This document shows, piece after piece, positions 25,766-35,173 of a DNA stretch of 64,000 nucleotides (its first letter is position 1; the number at the start of each line of letters is the position of its first letter). Below the pieces are notes generated by a model that did no database searches, was not told the DNA's origin, and was given only the letters and a program-made list of their open reading frames with translations. Made by a program: the position numbers and the translations under genes. Origin of the DNA: S5-327 sp965116015 (GTDB taxonomy: Bacteria > Chloroflexota > Dehalococcoidia > Lucifugimonadales > Australimonadaceae); contig OZ220477.1 in the NCBI GenBank assembly GCA_965116015.1, positions 682,001 through 746,000 on the forward strand. Reading direction: 5' to 3'.

Positions 25766-27092
25766 GCGCAATCTCCTTCTCCTTGGCTGTGAAGCCCAGT
25801 CGCTTGAACGTGGCCCCTACATGGCGCAGGTAGTAGCCGTAATCGAACAGCGCGTCGAGCGACCCCGCCCCTCCAAGCCGCCCCGCAACCTCCGTGTCTG
25901 CGCGGAGCGATTCCCGGAAATCCTCCCCTCTGTCCCACGCGTCGAGCGCATGCCGCTGCACAAGCTCGTACGCGCTCGTGCGGTCGAGCCCGCTCTCCAC
26001 CAGCGCCAGCAGCGCCCGCTCCGAAAAAACGATTCCCTTCGTGAGCTCAAGATTGCGCATCATATTCGCCGGAAACACCCGCATCCCCTCAACGATGCGC
26101 GTGAACGTGTCAACCATATAGTCCACCGCCAGCGCCGAGTCCGGCAGAATCATGCGCTCCGCCGACGAGTGCGAGATGTCCCGCTCGTGCCAGAGCGCAA
26201 CGTTGTCCAGCGCCGTCATCGAGTGCCCCCGCACGAGCCGCGCCAGTCCGCAGATGCGCTCCGACAGCTCCGGATTGCGCTTGTGCGGCATCGAAGACGA
26301 CCCCGCGCTCACGAACCCCGGCGTCCCGAACGGCTCCTCCACTTCGCGCACCTCCGTCCGCTGGAGCGCCCGAATCTCCGTCGCGAACTTCTCCAGCGAC
26401 GCCGCGATCAGCGCAAGCGTCTGCACGAAATGCGCATGCCGGTCCCGCTGGAGAATCTGGTTCGACACCGGCGCCGGCGACAACTCCAGCTGACGGCAGA
26501 CCGACTCCTCGATCTCCGGCGGAACGCTCGCGTAGCTCCCCACCGGACCCGACAGCTTCCCCACCGCCGTCATCTCTCGCGTGAGCGCCAGCCGCTTGCG
26601 ATGCCGCCGCATCTCGTCCCACCACAGAGCAAGCTTCAACCCGAAACTCATCGGCTCCGCATGCACCCCGTGCGAGCGTCCTATGCAGGGCGTATCCGAG
26701 AACTCCTCCGCCCTCGACCGCAGAGCGCCCATACAGCGCACTATCCCCGCATCGATCTCGTCCACCGACTGCACGAGCTGCAAACTGAGCGCCGTGTCCT
26801 TCACATCGTTCGACGTCAGCCCGTGGTGCACCCACCGCCCCTCCGGCCCCAGGCTCGGCGTAACCGACCTAGTGAACGACACCAGATCATGCTTCGTCTT
26901 CTCGAACCAGCCGTCGTAGAGCGCGCGGTCGAACCACGCCCCCCGTATCTTCTCCGCGTCTTCTTGCGGAATCACGCCAAGCTCCGCCCAAGCGACGCAG
27001 GCGGCGATCTCCACGCGCAGCCACAGGTCGAAACTGTTCTCTTCCGACCATATCGACTTCATACGCTCGCGCTCGTACCGATAGTGCATCAA
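25752..27092 (-). CDS. purB: Adenylosuccinate lyase
   Basis: 446-aa fumarase/aspartase-superfamily enzyme acting at two purine steps. The signature G-S-S-S-M-P-H-K-R-N-P is at about residue 269; H-H-G-L-T-S-N-D (about 90) and R-S-H-G-V-H-A-E-P (about 141) carry catalytic residues. It overlaps the HAD gene by 4 bases at its start and purC by 14 bases at its end. Confidence 0.96.
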   Translation of the reverse strand: MMHYRYERERMKSIWSEENSFDLWLRVEIAACVAWAELGVIPQEDAEKIRGAWFDRALYDGWFEKTKHDLVSFTRSVTPSLGPEGRWVHHGLTSNDVKDTALSLQLVQSVDEIDAGIVRCMGALRSRAEEFSDTPCIGRSHGVHAEPMSFGLKLALWWDEMRRHRKRLALTREMTAVGKLSGPVGSYASVPPEIEESVCRQLELSPAPVSNQILQRDRHAHFVQTLALIAASLEKFATEIRALQRTEVREVEEPFGTPGFVSAGSSSMPHKRNPELSERICGLARLVRGHSMTALDNVALWHERDISHSSAERMILPDSALAVDYMVDTFTRIVEGMRVFPANMMRNLELTKGIVFSERALLALVESGLDRTSAYELVQRHALDAWDRGEDFRESLRADTEVAGRLGGAGSLDALFDYGYYLRHVGATFKRLGFTAKEKEIAHATA

Positions 27093-27757
27093 ACGCCCTC
27101 GCGCTCAGACCCCAAGTGGGTTTCGATGTAGTCGATAACGGCGTGGAAATCCAACAGTTCGGCGTAGGGCAGCCCCTGCTCCTTGCAGAACCCGGCAAGC
27201 CACGCCCTCGCGAAAACGAAATCAGCCCGCAGGGCAGGGCAAGCGTCCGAGGCGCTGTCCCCCGCGTACACGAGCCTCCCCCCGTAGCGCTTCCGATACT
27301 CCTCAAGAGCCTTGCACTTGCAGTTTCCGGGCCACCACTCGCACCCCTCGTCCGCGAAATCGTAGCTGAACGACGGAACGCCATCGACGTGGCTCGTCGC
27401 AACCGCGCTCACCGGAACATCGACCCCATTTTCCTTAAGGATTGCTTCCACGTAGTAGTCCAGCCCGTGGCTCACCACGCCAAGCGCCACCCCGCGCCGC
27501 GCGCAATGCTCCGCCAGCTCCGCGAACCCGGAGCGGAGCCCGCCCGCCTCCTGCGCGTAGCGGAACTGCTCCTCAACCGGCGCAGTCAGCTGCCGGAACG
27601 CTATCTCCTGGTACTCGGCGAGCGAGATCTCCCTGTTCGCGTACCGCGCCTTCACCTCTTCCCACGGAGTCGCCCCCTCCGGCTGGAACCGCTCCAGCAG
27701 CATCTGCCCGACGTTCTGGGCGGCGGCGGTGTCGTCGAAATCGCAGAGGATAATCAT
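27089..27757 (-). CDS. HAD-family phosphatase (phosphoserine-phosphatase/MtnX-like)
   Basis: 222-aa haloacid-dehalogenase hydrolase. The nucleophile motif is D-F-D-D-T at residues about 6-10, motif II is V-V-S-H-G, and motif IV is G-D-S-A-S-D. A central cap has a C-E-W-W-P-G-N-C-K-C segment. The start at 27757 gives the usual motif I position; the longer reading runs into purE. It is embedded in the purine operon, so it may act on a purine intermediate or simply travel with it. Substrate unknown. Confidence 0.8.
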   Translation of the reverse strand: MIILCDFDDTAAAQNVGQMLLERFQPEGATPWEEVKARYANREISLAEYQEIAFRQLTAPVEEQFRYAQEAGGLRSGFAELAEHCARRGVALGVVSHGLDYYVEAILKENGVDVPVSAVATSHVDGVPSFSYDFADEGCEWWPGNCKCKALEEYRKRYGGRLVYAGDSASDACPALRADFVFARAWLAGFCKEQGLPYAELLDFHAVIDYIETHLGSEREGV

Positions 27758-27770
27758 GCGGAGGCCATCG

Positions 27771-28229
27771 TCAGCGCTGGCGGAGCCGCTCACGGTGCTG
27801 CTCGACAGCCTCCCGGATTTTAGCATACTTCACCCCAAGCACCTCCGCCGCCAGCAACGCCGCGTTCCGCGCCCCCCACGCCCCAACCGCAACCGTCGCC
27901 ACCGGTATCCCCGGAGGCATCTGCACGATCGAGTACAGCGCGTCCACCCCTCCAAGCTCGCTCGACGCGATCGGAACTCCGATCACCGGCAGCGTCGTGT
28001 GCGACGCCACTACTCCGGGCAGCGCAGCCGCGCCTCCCGCAGCCGCGATGAACACCTCCACCCCCCTCTCCGGGGCGGACTTCACATACTCCTCAACCTT
28101 CTTCGGATTGCGATGCGCCGACGCGACGACAAGCTCGCAGTCGACTCCCAGCTCATCGAGCGTCTTCCGCGTATCTTCCATCACCGGCTGATCGGTTGCG
28201 CTGCCAACAATGATGCCAACGTGAGGCAC
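27771..28229 (-). CDS. purE: N5-carboxyaminoimidazole ribonucleotide mutase
   Basis: 152-aa class I PurE. G-S-A-T-D-Q-P (about residue 9), S-A-H-R-N-P (about 40), A-A-A-G-G-A-A-A-L-P-G (about 66) and the P-V-I-G-V-P strand are present. The start is GTG behind AAGGAG at 7 bases; the longer reading lacks support. No purK is seen, so CO2-dependent or remote PurK-dependent use cannot be told apart. Confidence 0.94.
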   Translation of the reverse strand: MPHVGIIVGSATDQPVMEDTRKTLDELGVDCELVVASAHRNPKKVEEYVKSAPERGVEVFIAAAGGAAALPGVVASHTTLPVIGVPIASSELGGVDALYSIVQMPPGIPVATVAVGAWGARNAALLAAEVLGVKYAKIREAVEQHRERLRQR

Positions 28230-28323
28230 GGCGAAACTCCTTGTGGATGCGTGAAAGTCAGACCAAATCAGGCGGAACAGTGTGGAAACAGATAGAAAAG
28301 GGTAGTAGGGAGCCTCCCGGCAG

Positions 28324-29601
28324 TCAACGCCCGCCCTCCGGCTCGACCGCGAACGCCGCGATATCCGACCGCGCCTGCTTCCCCTCGAACGCGATCGCCT
28401 CCGCCGACGCGTAGGCGCGCCGCCGAGCCTCCCCCATCGATTCGCCGCGCCCGACAACCGCGAACACCCTCCCGCCGTTCGTCGCCACCCTCCCGTCGCG
28501 CCTGGCCGTCCCCGCGTGGAACACCAACCCGCGCTCGCCGGCCGCCGCCAGCCCCGCGACCGGCTTGCCCGTCTCGTAGCCGCCGGGGTAGCCCTCCGAC
28601 GCTAGCACAACGCAGACGGCGCATTCGTCCGACCACCGGATATCGAGCCGGTCGAGTCCGCCATCCAGCGCCGCGTCCGCCACATCAAGCAGGTCGCTCT
28701 CAAGCCGCGGGAGAATCAGCTCCGCCTCCGGATCCCCCAACCGCGCGTTGAACTCGATCACCGACGGCCCCTCGTCGGTGAGCATCAGCCCGCCGTACAG
28801 AACGCCGGTGAACGGAGATCCTCGCGCCGCAAGCTCGCGAACCACAGGCTCGACGCACGTCCGACGAATGCGCTCCTCCAGCCCTGCGTCCCACCACGGA
28901 GGCGGACTGTAGCCGCCGACTCCCCCCGTGTTCGGGCCGGCGTCGCCGTCGAACGCCCGCTTGTAGTCGCAGGCCGCGGCCAGCCGCGTTACGTGCGCGC
29001 CGTCGCAGAAACAGAACACGCTCACTTCCTGCCCCGCAAGGCAATCCTCAATCACCACGCGCGCTCCCGCCTCGCCGAACGCCCCCTCGACCATCGCAGC
29101 GTCCACCGCGCCGAGCGCATCCTCGACCGTCCGGGCCACGACAACGCCCTTGCCGGCGGCAAGCCCATCCGCCTTCACCACGATGGGAGCGCCCCGCGCC
29201 CGAACGTAGGAGCGCGCCTCGGCGGCATCGTCGAACGCCTCGAACGCCGCCGTGCGGACGCCGGCGGCGCGCATCAGCTCCTTGGCGAACGACTTGCTGC
29301 TCTCGATCCGCGCCGCCGCCTGCGTCGGTCCGAACACGCGCAGCCCCTCAGCGCGGAACCGGTCGACGATGCCCGCCGCAAGCGGCGCCTCCGGCCCCAC
29401 GATCGTGAGATCGATCACGCGTTCCCGCGCCGCGGATGCGAGGCCGTCGACGTCGTCAGCGGCCAGCGGCAAGTTGACCGCGACGCTCTCCGCGCCCGCG
29501 TTCCCCGGAGCCGCGAACAGCTCCGGGCGGCGCGCGCTCTGGGCAAGCTTCCACAGAATCGCGTGCTCCCGCGCTCCCCCGCCGACAACGAGAACCCTCA
29601 T
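28324..29601 (-). CDS. purD: Phosphoribosylamine-glycine ligase
   Basis: 425-aa ATP-grasp enzyme (GAR synthetase). N-terminal V-V-G-G-G-A-R-E-H-A, the ATP-grasp V-K-A-D-G-L-A-A-G-K-G-V, and N-A-R-L-G-D-P-E-A at about residue 285 are all conserved. It follows guaA after 36 bases. A 95-base gap to purE contains a short GGGAG/CTCCC hairpin, so purE may also have its own promoter. Confidence 0.95.
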   Translation of the reverse strand: MRVLVVGGGAREHAILWKLAQSARRPELFAAPGNAGAESVAVNLPLAADDVDGLASAARERVIDLTIVGPEAPLAAGIVDRFRAEGLRVFGPTQAAARIESSKSFAKELMRAAGVRTAAFEAFDDAAEARSYVRARGAPIVVKADGLAAGKGVVVARTVEDALGAVDAAMVEGAFGEAGARVVIEDCLAGQEVSVFCFCDGAHVTRLAAACDYKRAFDGDAGPNTGGVGGYSPPPWWDAGLEERIRRTCVEPVVRELAARGSPFTGVLYGGLMLTDEGPSVIEFNARLGDPEAELILPRLESDLLDVADAALDGGLDRLDIRWSDECAVCVVLASEGYPGGYETGKPVAGLAAAGERGLVFHAGTARRDGRVATNGGRVFAVVGRGESMGEARRRAYASAEAIAFEGKQARSDIAAFAVEPEGGR

Positions 29602-29637
29602 CGCCGCGCCCGAGCGAGCCGGCGCCTCACTCCCGCC

Positions 29638-31326
29638 TCACTCCCACTCGATCGTCCCCGGAGGCTTGCTCGTAACGTCGTACACCACCCGGTTCACGCT
29701 CGGCGCCTCGTTCACGATGCGGTTCGAGATGCGCGCCAGCGTCTCGTACGGCAAGCGCGCCCAATCCGCCGTCATCGCATCCTCGCTGGTCACCGCCCGC
29801 AGCGCGACAACATGCTGATACGTGCGCTTATCGCCCATCACCCCCACAGTGCGCGTATCGGTGAGCACCGCGAAACTCTGCCACAGTTTGTCGTACAACC
29901 CATCGCCCTTGATCTCGTCCATAACGATCCAGTCCGCCGCGCGCAGCGTCTCCAGCCTCTCGAACGTAACCTCGCCGATAACCCGAATGGCGAGCCCCGG
30001 ACCCGGGAACGGCTGACGGTTCAGTATCTCCGGAGGCAGTCCCAGCTCCGCGCCGGCCTCTCGCGCCTCATCCTTGAACAAGTAACGCAGCGGCTCCACC
30101 AGCTTCAGCTTCATCCGCTCCGGAAGACCGCCCACGTTGTGATGCGTCTTGATCTTGTGCGACGCCGACGATTCCGCCGTCTGGCTCTCGATCACATCCG
30201 GATACAGCGTCCCCTGCGCCAGAAAATCCACCGCGCCCAGCGCCCCCGCCTGCTCCTCGAACACGTTGATGAACTCCGCGCCGATAACCTTCCGCTTCCG
30301 CTCAGGATCGACCACTCCTCCAAGCGCCGTAAGGAACCGCTCCGCAGCGTCGACGTACACCAGATTCAGCCCAATGTTGCGCTCGAACACATCGCGCACC
30401 CGCTCCGGCTCCTCCTTCCGCAGCAGCCCGTTGTTCACGAAAATGCAGGTCAGCTGATCGCCCACCGCCTCATGAACAAGCTTCGCCGTAACCGCAGAGT
30501 CCACCCCGCCCGAAAGCGCGCAGATCACGCGCCCCTCTCCCACCTGCTCCCGGATCCGCCGGATGCTCTCCGCAACGAAATTGCCGGGCGTCCACGCGCC
30601 CGACGCCCCGCACGCCCGGTACACGAAATTGCGCAGAACCCGCGCCCCTCGCGGCGTATGCGCCACCTCCGGGTGAAACTGAATCCCGTAAACCCCCGCG
30701 TCGTTCGCCATCGCCGCGATCGGCGAGTTCTCGCTGTACGCGATTGCGCGGAATCCGGGCGGGAGCGTGTCGATGCGGTCGCCGTGGCTCATCCACACCG
30801 GGCTTTCGTCGTCGATCCCGTCAAACAGCAGGCTCGACGCGTTCCGGTGAATCACCGCGAACCCGTACTCGCGCTCCGTCGCGCGCGCAACCACCCCCCC
30901 AAGCTGATGCGCGATCAGCTGCATCCCGTAGCAGATCCCCAGCACCGGCACGTTCGCCTCGAATATCCACGGCTGCGCCAGCGGAGCCCCCTCTTCGTAC
31001 ACCGACGCCGGACCCCCCGAGAGAATGACGCCCTTCAGATCGAGGCCAGCCGCAGCCTCGCGCGGAGCGTCCGGCGGAACGATCTCGCAGTACACGTTCT
31101 GCTCGCGGACGCGCCGCGCGATCAGCCGGCTGTACTGCGACCCATAGTCGACGACAACGATAGCCTCCGCCCCAGCCCTGGCAGGCTCCGCGCCCCCGCC
31201 TCTCCCCCGAACGCCCTCCTGCTCCTGCGCGATTCCCAGATACGTCGACACCTCGACATCGCCGCTCGTCGCGATCCGGCGCGACGGAGCGGCGGAGGCG
31301 GACTCTGGATGATGGTCGTCGGGCAT
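29638..31326 (-). CDS. guaA: GMP synthase (glutamine-hydrolysing)
   Basis: About 562 aa. The class I amidotransferase domain starts with V-V-D-Y-G-S-Q-Y at about residue 57 and has the nucleophile in G-I-C-Y-G-M; the ATP-pyrophosphatase motif is S-G-G-V-D-S-A-V; the C-terminus ends in P-P-G-T-I-E-W-E. The start at 31326 gives an extra about 50 low-complexity residues before the conserved domain, so a later GTG/ATG start is possible. It heads the purine operon and is divergent from sua5. Confidence 0.95.
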   Translation of the reverse strand: MPDDHHPESASAAPSRRIATSGDVEVSTYLGIAQEQEGVRGRGGGAEPARAGAEAIVVVDYGSQYSRLIARRVREQNVYCEIVPPDAPREAAAGLDLKGVILSGGPASVYEEGAPLAQPWIFEANVPVLGICYGMQLIAHQLGGVVARATEREYGFAVIHRNASSLLFDGIDDESPVWMSHGDRIDTLPPGFRAIAYSENSPIAAMANDAGVYGIQFHPEVAHTPRGARVLRNFVYRACGASGAWTPGNFVAESIRRIREQVGEGRVICALSGGVDSAVTAKLVHEAVGDQLTCIFVNNGLLRKEEPERVRDVFERNIGLNLVYVDAAERFLTALGGVVDPERKRKVIGAEFINVFEEQAGALGAVDFLAQGTLYPDVIESQTAESSASHKIKTHHNVGGLPERMKLKLVEPLRYLFKDEAREAGAELGLPPEILNRQPFPGPGLAIRVIGEVTFERLETLRAADWIVMDEIKGDGLYDKLWQSFAVLTDTRTVGVMGDKRTYQHVVALRAVTSEDAMTADWARLPYETLARISNRIVNEAPSVNRVVYDVTSKPPGTIEWE

Positions 31327-31441
31327 TCCTGTCTCTCGCCTGAGCGGGCATCCTCGCCAGCAGGTTCGCTGACGCGCGCAGAGCGCACAGAGGGCAACTA
31401 ACGTAGCATCCAACGCCTGCTCGGTCAACGCGCCCCCGCGT

Positions 31442-31450
31442 TGGTATACT
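31442..31450 (+). promoter_or_regulatory. Extended -10 promoter of the sua5-miaA operon
   Basis: TGG-TATACT (31442-31450) is an extended -10 element. A start of transcription near 31457 would leave a leader of about 20 bases before the ATG at 31477. Confidence 0.6.
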
Positions 31451-31476
31451 CGGAGCCGCCGCGCGGTCGGCCAGCT

Positions 31477-32124
31477 ATGCCTCGCGTAACCGACAACCCC
31501 AACAACCGCTCCGTCGCCTCCATCCTGCTCCGCGAGAGCGGAGTCGTCGCTTACCCCACCGACACTGTCTACGGACTCGGCGCCGCCGTCTTCAACTACG
31601 CCGCTGTCTCCTCGCTGTTCGTCATCAAGGGACGCAGCCGCGACCAGGGCGTCCCCGTCCTCGTCGCCTCCGAATCCCAACTCCACGAAATCGCCTCCGA
31701 AGTCTCAGACGACGCCTACGCCCTCGCCAAAGCCTTCTGGCCCGGCGCGCTCACGCTCGTCGTGCCCCGCCGCCGCGACATCCCCGCCCTCGTCGCCGGC
31801 GGAAGCGAAACCATCGCTGTCCGCCTCCCCGACCACCCCTGCCCCCAGTCGCTCATCCAGGCCCTTGGCGCGCCGATAACCGGCACGAGCGCCAACCGCC
31901 ACGACGGCCCGGAACCCACATCCGCCGGCGAAGTCCAGCGCCAGCTCGGCAACCGCCTCAGCCTCATCCTCGACGGCGGACCAAGCCCGCGATCCGTCCC
32001 CTCGACCATCGTCGACACAACCACCGCGCCCCCTAAAGTCCTCCGCCTCGGAGCCCTCACGCTTGAGGAGCTCCAGAGCGTCTGCGCCGTCGCCCCCCCA
32101 GACGCCTCCCCCGCAAGAGAGTAG
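31477..32124 (+). CDS. tsaC: L-threonylcarbamoyladenylate synthase
   Basis: About 215-aa YrdC/Sua5-core enzyme making threonylcarbamoyl-AMP for the t6A37 tRNA modification. Y-P-T-D-T-V-Y-G-L, I-K-G-R-S-R-D-Q-G-V-P and I-T-G-T-S-A-N are the family motifs. The extra Sua5 C-terminal domain is absent, so this is the short TsaC/YciO-like form. The ATG at 31477 follows the extended -10 promoter; the longer in-frame start would lie upstream of the predicted transcript. Confidence 0.9.
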   Translation: MPRVTDNPNNRSVASILLRESGVVAYPTDTVYGLGAAVFNYAAVSSLFVIKGRSRDQGVPVLVASESQLHEIASEVSDDAYALAKAFWPGALTLVVPRRRDIPALVAGGSETIAVRLPDHPCPQSLIQALGAPITGTSANRHDGPEPTSAGEVQRQLGNRLSLILDGGPSPRSVPSTIVDTTTAPPKVLRLGALTLEELQSVCAVAPPDASPARE

Positions 32125-32131
32125 CCCTCTT

Positions 32132-33178
32132 ATGCCTCAAGGCCGCCTCCCCGATTTCCTCGCCGCCCACGCCCCTCTCGTCGAGCGCGCCCTGCGCGCA
32201 AGCCTCGAACTCCCCGCCGACCCCAACCTCCCCCCTTACCGGATGATGCGCTACCAGCTCGGATGGACCGACCAGATGGGCGAAGAGACCCCCTCTCAGC
32301 AACCCCGCCTGCTCGGAACGCTCTGCATCGAGGCCCACAACTCGCTCTCCGCAAACAGCGCGGCCACTGCCGCCCCTGCGGCCGCAGCCATAGAACTCTT
32401 CCACGAATCCACCCGCGTCCACGAAGATATGCAGACCGCCGCGCAGCGCCGCGCAGGGCAGGACGCCGTCTGGTGGATCTGGGGCCCCGCGCAGGCCATC
32501 AACGTCGGCGACGGCCTGCACGCCATCGCCCTCTACACGCTTATGCAAGCGCAAGACGCGCTCGGAGCCTCCGCCGCTCTCGACGCCGCCGCAGCCCTCG
32601 ACGCCGCAGCCCTCCAGTACTACGAAGGCCACTTCCTCGACCTCCAGATGCAGGAGCGCGTCGACGTCTCCCAGGCCGAGTACCGCCGAATGGCCCGCTG
32701 CAAGCACGGATCGCTCTTCGGCGCCGCCCTCGCCCTCGGCGCAGTCTGCGCCGGCGCCCCCCCAGACGCCGTCGAGGCCTGGCGCAACATCGGCTCCGCG
32801 ATCGGCGCCGGAGCCCTCATCTCCGCCGAAGCCCGCGTCTTCTGGGGCGACCCCGCCGAAGACCACGCCGAACGCGCCCTAAACAAAAGCAAGCTCTACC
32901 CCGTCGTCGCCGCGTTCGCACAGGCCAGCGTCGCCCAGAAACGCGCGCTCGGCGCCTACTACTTCAAGCGCGTCATCGAACCCAACGACCTCCACGCCAT
33001 CCGCAGCATCCTCGACGACGCCGACGCCCGCGACAAAACCAACCAGGCCATCGCAGCCGCCCAACTCGACGCCCTCAATGCCCTTAGCGCACTCAACGCC
33101 CTCCAAACCGCCGGCGTCGACCCCGGCGCGACGCGGCGCTGGGAAACAATCGTCTCCGCTTTGGTGAGCCAGCCATGA
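32132..33178 (+). CDS. Polyprenyl-synthase-like protein lacking both Asp-rich motifs
   Basis: 348-aa all-helical protein. Residues 88-130 align with the first-aspartate region of trans-prenyltransferases (E-L-F-H...V-H-E-D-M-Q...R-R...I-N-V-G-D), but the D-D-x-x-D motif is E98-D99-x-x-T102. The second motif region near residue 235 reads G-A-L-I-S-A-E-A-R with no aspartate pair. The rest of the fold pattern (K-H-G-S-L-F-G-A-A) is retained, so it is a likely catalytically dead paralogue or a non-catalytic subunit. It lies between sua5 and pgk and overlaps pgk by 4 bases. Confidence 0.7.
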   Translation: MPQGRLPDFLAAHAPLVERALRASLELPADPNLPPYRMMRYQLGWTDQMGEETPSQQPRLLGTLCIEAHNSLSANSAATAAPAAAAIELFHESTRVHEDMQTAAQRRAGQDAVWWIWGPAQAINVGDGLHAIALYTLMQAQDALGASAALDAAAALDAAALQYYEGHFLDLQMQERVDVSQAEYRRMARCKHGSLFGAALALGAVCAGAPPDAVEAWRNIGSAIGAGALISAEARVFWGDPAEDHAERALNKSKLYPVVAAFAQASVAQKRALGAYYFKRVIEPNDLHAIRSILDDADARDKTNQAIAAAQLDALNALSALNALQTAGVDPGATRRWETIVSALVSQP

Positions 33179-34362
33179 CGAAAATGACCATCCGCGATAT
33201 CGACTGGCGCGGCAAACGCGCCCTCCTCCGCGTCGACTTCAACGTCCCCTTCGAGCGCGGCTCCAACCGCATCTCCGACGACATCCGCATCCGCGAGTCC
33301 CTCCCCACCATCCGCCGCCTGCTCGACGCCGGAGCCTCCGTCGTGCTCTGCTCCCACCTCGGACGCCCCGGAGGCAAGCCCGACCCCAACCTCGAACTCC
33401 GACCCATCGCCGACCGCCTCTCCGAACTGCTCGGCTTCCGCGTCGCCTACGTCCACGACGCCCCCGGCGACGAGGCGCGGCAGGCGGCCGCCGCCCTCAA
33501 TCCCGGCGACGTCCTCCTCATCGAGAACATCCGCTTCTGGCCCGGCGAAGAGGCGAACGACCCCGATTTCGCAGCCGCCCTCGCCGCCCTCGCCGACGTC
33601 TACGTCAACGACGCGTTCGGCGCCGCGCATCGCGCCCACGCCTCCACCGAGGGCGTCGCCCGGCTCCTGCCAGCGGTCGCCGGCCTCCTTATGGAGAAAG
33701 AAGTCGCCTTCCTCGGCGGCGTCCTCCACAACCCCGAGCGCCCGCTCGCAGCCCTCCTCGGCGGCGCCAAGGTCAGCGATAAGCTCCAAACGCTCGAACG
33801 CCTCGTCGGCCACGCCGACGAGCTCTTCGTCGGCGGCGGAATGGCCGCAACCTTCCTCAAAGCCAAAGGCTGCGAAACCGGAACCTCCCTCATCGAGGAA
33901 AACCTCGTCCCCTTCTGCGCCGGAATCCTCGCCAGAGCCGAGGCCGCCGGCTCCCCCATCAACCTCCCCGCAGACGTCGTCGTCAGCGACAAGATCGAAC
34001 CCTGCGCCAGCGCCGAGATCGCTCCCGCCAGCAGCGCCCCCGCCGGAATGATGATGCTCGACATCGGCCCCGACGCCGCCGCCGACTACGCCCGCCGGCT
34101 CGCCGCGATGGGCAGCGTCGTCTGGAACGGCCCTATGGGCGTGTTCGAGGTTCCCCCCTTCGACCGCGGAACGCGCGCCGTCGCAGAGGCTCTCGCCGCG
34201 AGCGCCGCCGTCACCGTCATCGGCGGCGGATCAACCGCCGAGGCCGTCGCCGCGCTCGGGCTCGGCGACAAGATGTCGCACGTGTCGACCGGCGGCGGCG
34301 CGTCCCTCGAATTCCTCGAAGGCAAAGAACTCCCCGGCGTCGCAGCCCTCAACGACAAGTAA
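33175..34362 (+). CDS. pgk: Phosphoglycerate kinase
   Basis: 395-aa glycolytic kinase. R-V-D-F-N-V-P near residue 19, S-H-L-G-R-P near 59, G-G-A-K-V-S-D-K near 196, and the C-terminal G-G-G-S-T-A-E-A-V are conserved. It is co-transcribed with the prenyl-synthase-like gene before it and tpiA after it. Confidence 0.97.
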   Translation: MTKMTIRDIDWRGKRALLRVDFNVPFERGSNRISDDIRIRESLPTIRRLLDAGASVVLCSHLGRPGGKPDPNLELRPIADRLSELLGFRVAYVHDAPGDEARQAAAALNPGDVLLIENIRFWPGEEANDPDFAAALAALADVYVNDAFGAAHRAHASTEGVARLLPAVAGLLMEKEVAFLGGVLHNPERPLAALLGGAKVSDKLQTLERLVGHADELFVGGGMAATFLKAKGCETGTSLIEENLVPFCAGILARAEAAGSPINLPADVVVSDKIEPCASAEIAPASSAPAGMMMLDIGPDAAADYARRLAAMGSVVWNGPMGVFEVPPFDRGTRAVAEALAASAAVTVIGGGSTAEAVAALGLGDKMSHVSTGGGASLEFLEGKELPGVAALNDK

Positions 34363-34387
34363 CCCTCCCCAGGAGCGCAACCCGCCT

Positions 34388-35158
34388 ATGCGAACTCCCC
34401 TCGTCGCAGGAAACTGGAAGATGAACCCCCCCGACATCGCAGCCGCCGTGCGCCTGGCCGCCGACGTCCGCGCCGCAGCGTCGAACATCGACGGCGCCGG
34501 CTGCGTCGTCTGTCCCCCGTTCGTCGCCCTGAGCGATGTCGCCGCCGCCTTGCGCGGCTCCAGCGTCGGCGTCGCCGCGCAGAATATGAACCCCGAACCG
34601 AAAGGCGCCTTCACCGGCGAGATCGCCGCCTCGATGCTCCAGGGACTCTGCAGCCGCGTCGTGCTTGGCCACTCCGAACGCCGCCATCTCCTCGGCGAGA
34701 GCGACGCGTTCATCAACGCCAAAGTGAAAGCCGCCCTCGACGCGAACCTCATCCCCATCCTCTGCGTCGGCGAGACGCTCGACGAGCGCGAGGCGGGTAG
34801 GGCGGAAGCAGTCGTCGACGCCCAGATCCAGCGCGGACTCGACGCCGTCCCCGCAAGCTCCGTCGCCGGCGTCGTCATCGCCTACGAGCCCGTCTGGGCG
34901 ATCGGAACAGGACGCGCCGCCACGCCGGACATCGCCCAAGCGATGATCGCCGCCGCCCGCCAGACGCTCCAGCGCGTCGCAGGCCCCGCCGCCGACGCGA
35001 CGCGCATCCTCTACGGCGGAAGCGTAACCCCAGCCAACGCGCGCGACCTCGCCGCCCAGCCCGACATCGACGGCGCCCTCGTCGGAGGCGCAAGCCTCGT
35101 CGCCGCCGACTTCGTCGCCATCGTCCGGGCGTTCGCCGCCGCCGGCGCGTCCGCATAG
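34388..35158 (+). CDS. tpiA: Triosephosphate isomerase
   Basis: 256-aa TIM-barrel enzyme. It has A-G-N-W-K-M-N (Lys11), G-H-S-E-R-R (catalytic His), A-Y-E-P-V-W-A-I-G-T-G (catalytic Glu) and L-Y-G-G-S-V. Twenty-five bases separate it from pgk and AGGAGCG precedes the ATG. Confidence 0.97.
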   Translation: MRTPLVAGNWKMNPPDIAAAVRLAADVRAAASNIDGAGCVVCPPFVALSDVAAALRGSSVGVAAQNMNPEPKGAFTGEIAASMLQGLCSRVVLGHSERRHLLGESDAFINAKVKAALDANLIPILCVGETLDEREAGRAEAVVDAQIQRGLDAVPASSVAGVVIAYEPVWAIGTGRAATPDIAQAMIAAARQTLQRVAGPAADATRILYGGSVTPANARDLAAQPDIDGALVGGASLVAADFVAIVRAFAAAGASA

Positions 35159-35173
35159 CCCCGCGAGTTCCTG

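Noticed and set aside
28993..31401. 802-aa plus-strand frame opposite purD and guaA
   Set aside because: Shadow of two well-supported enzymes; no family resemblance.
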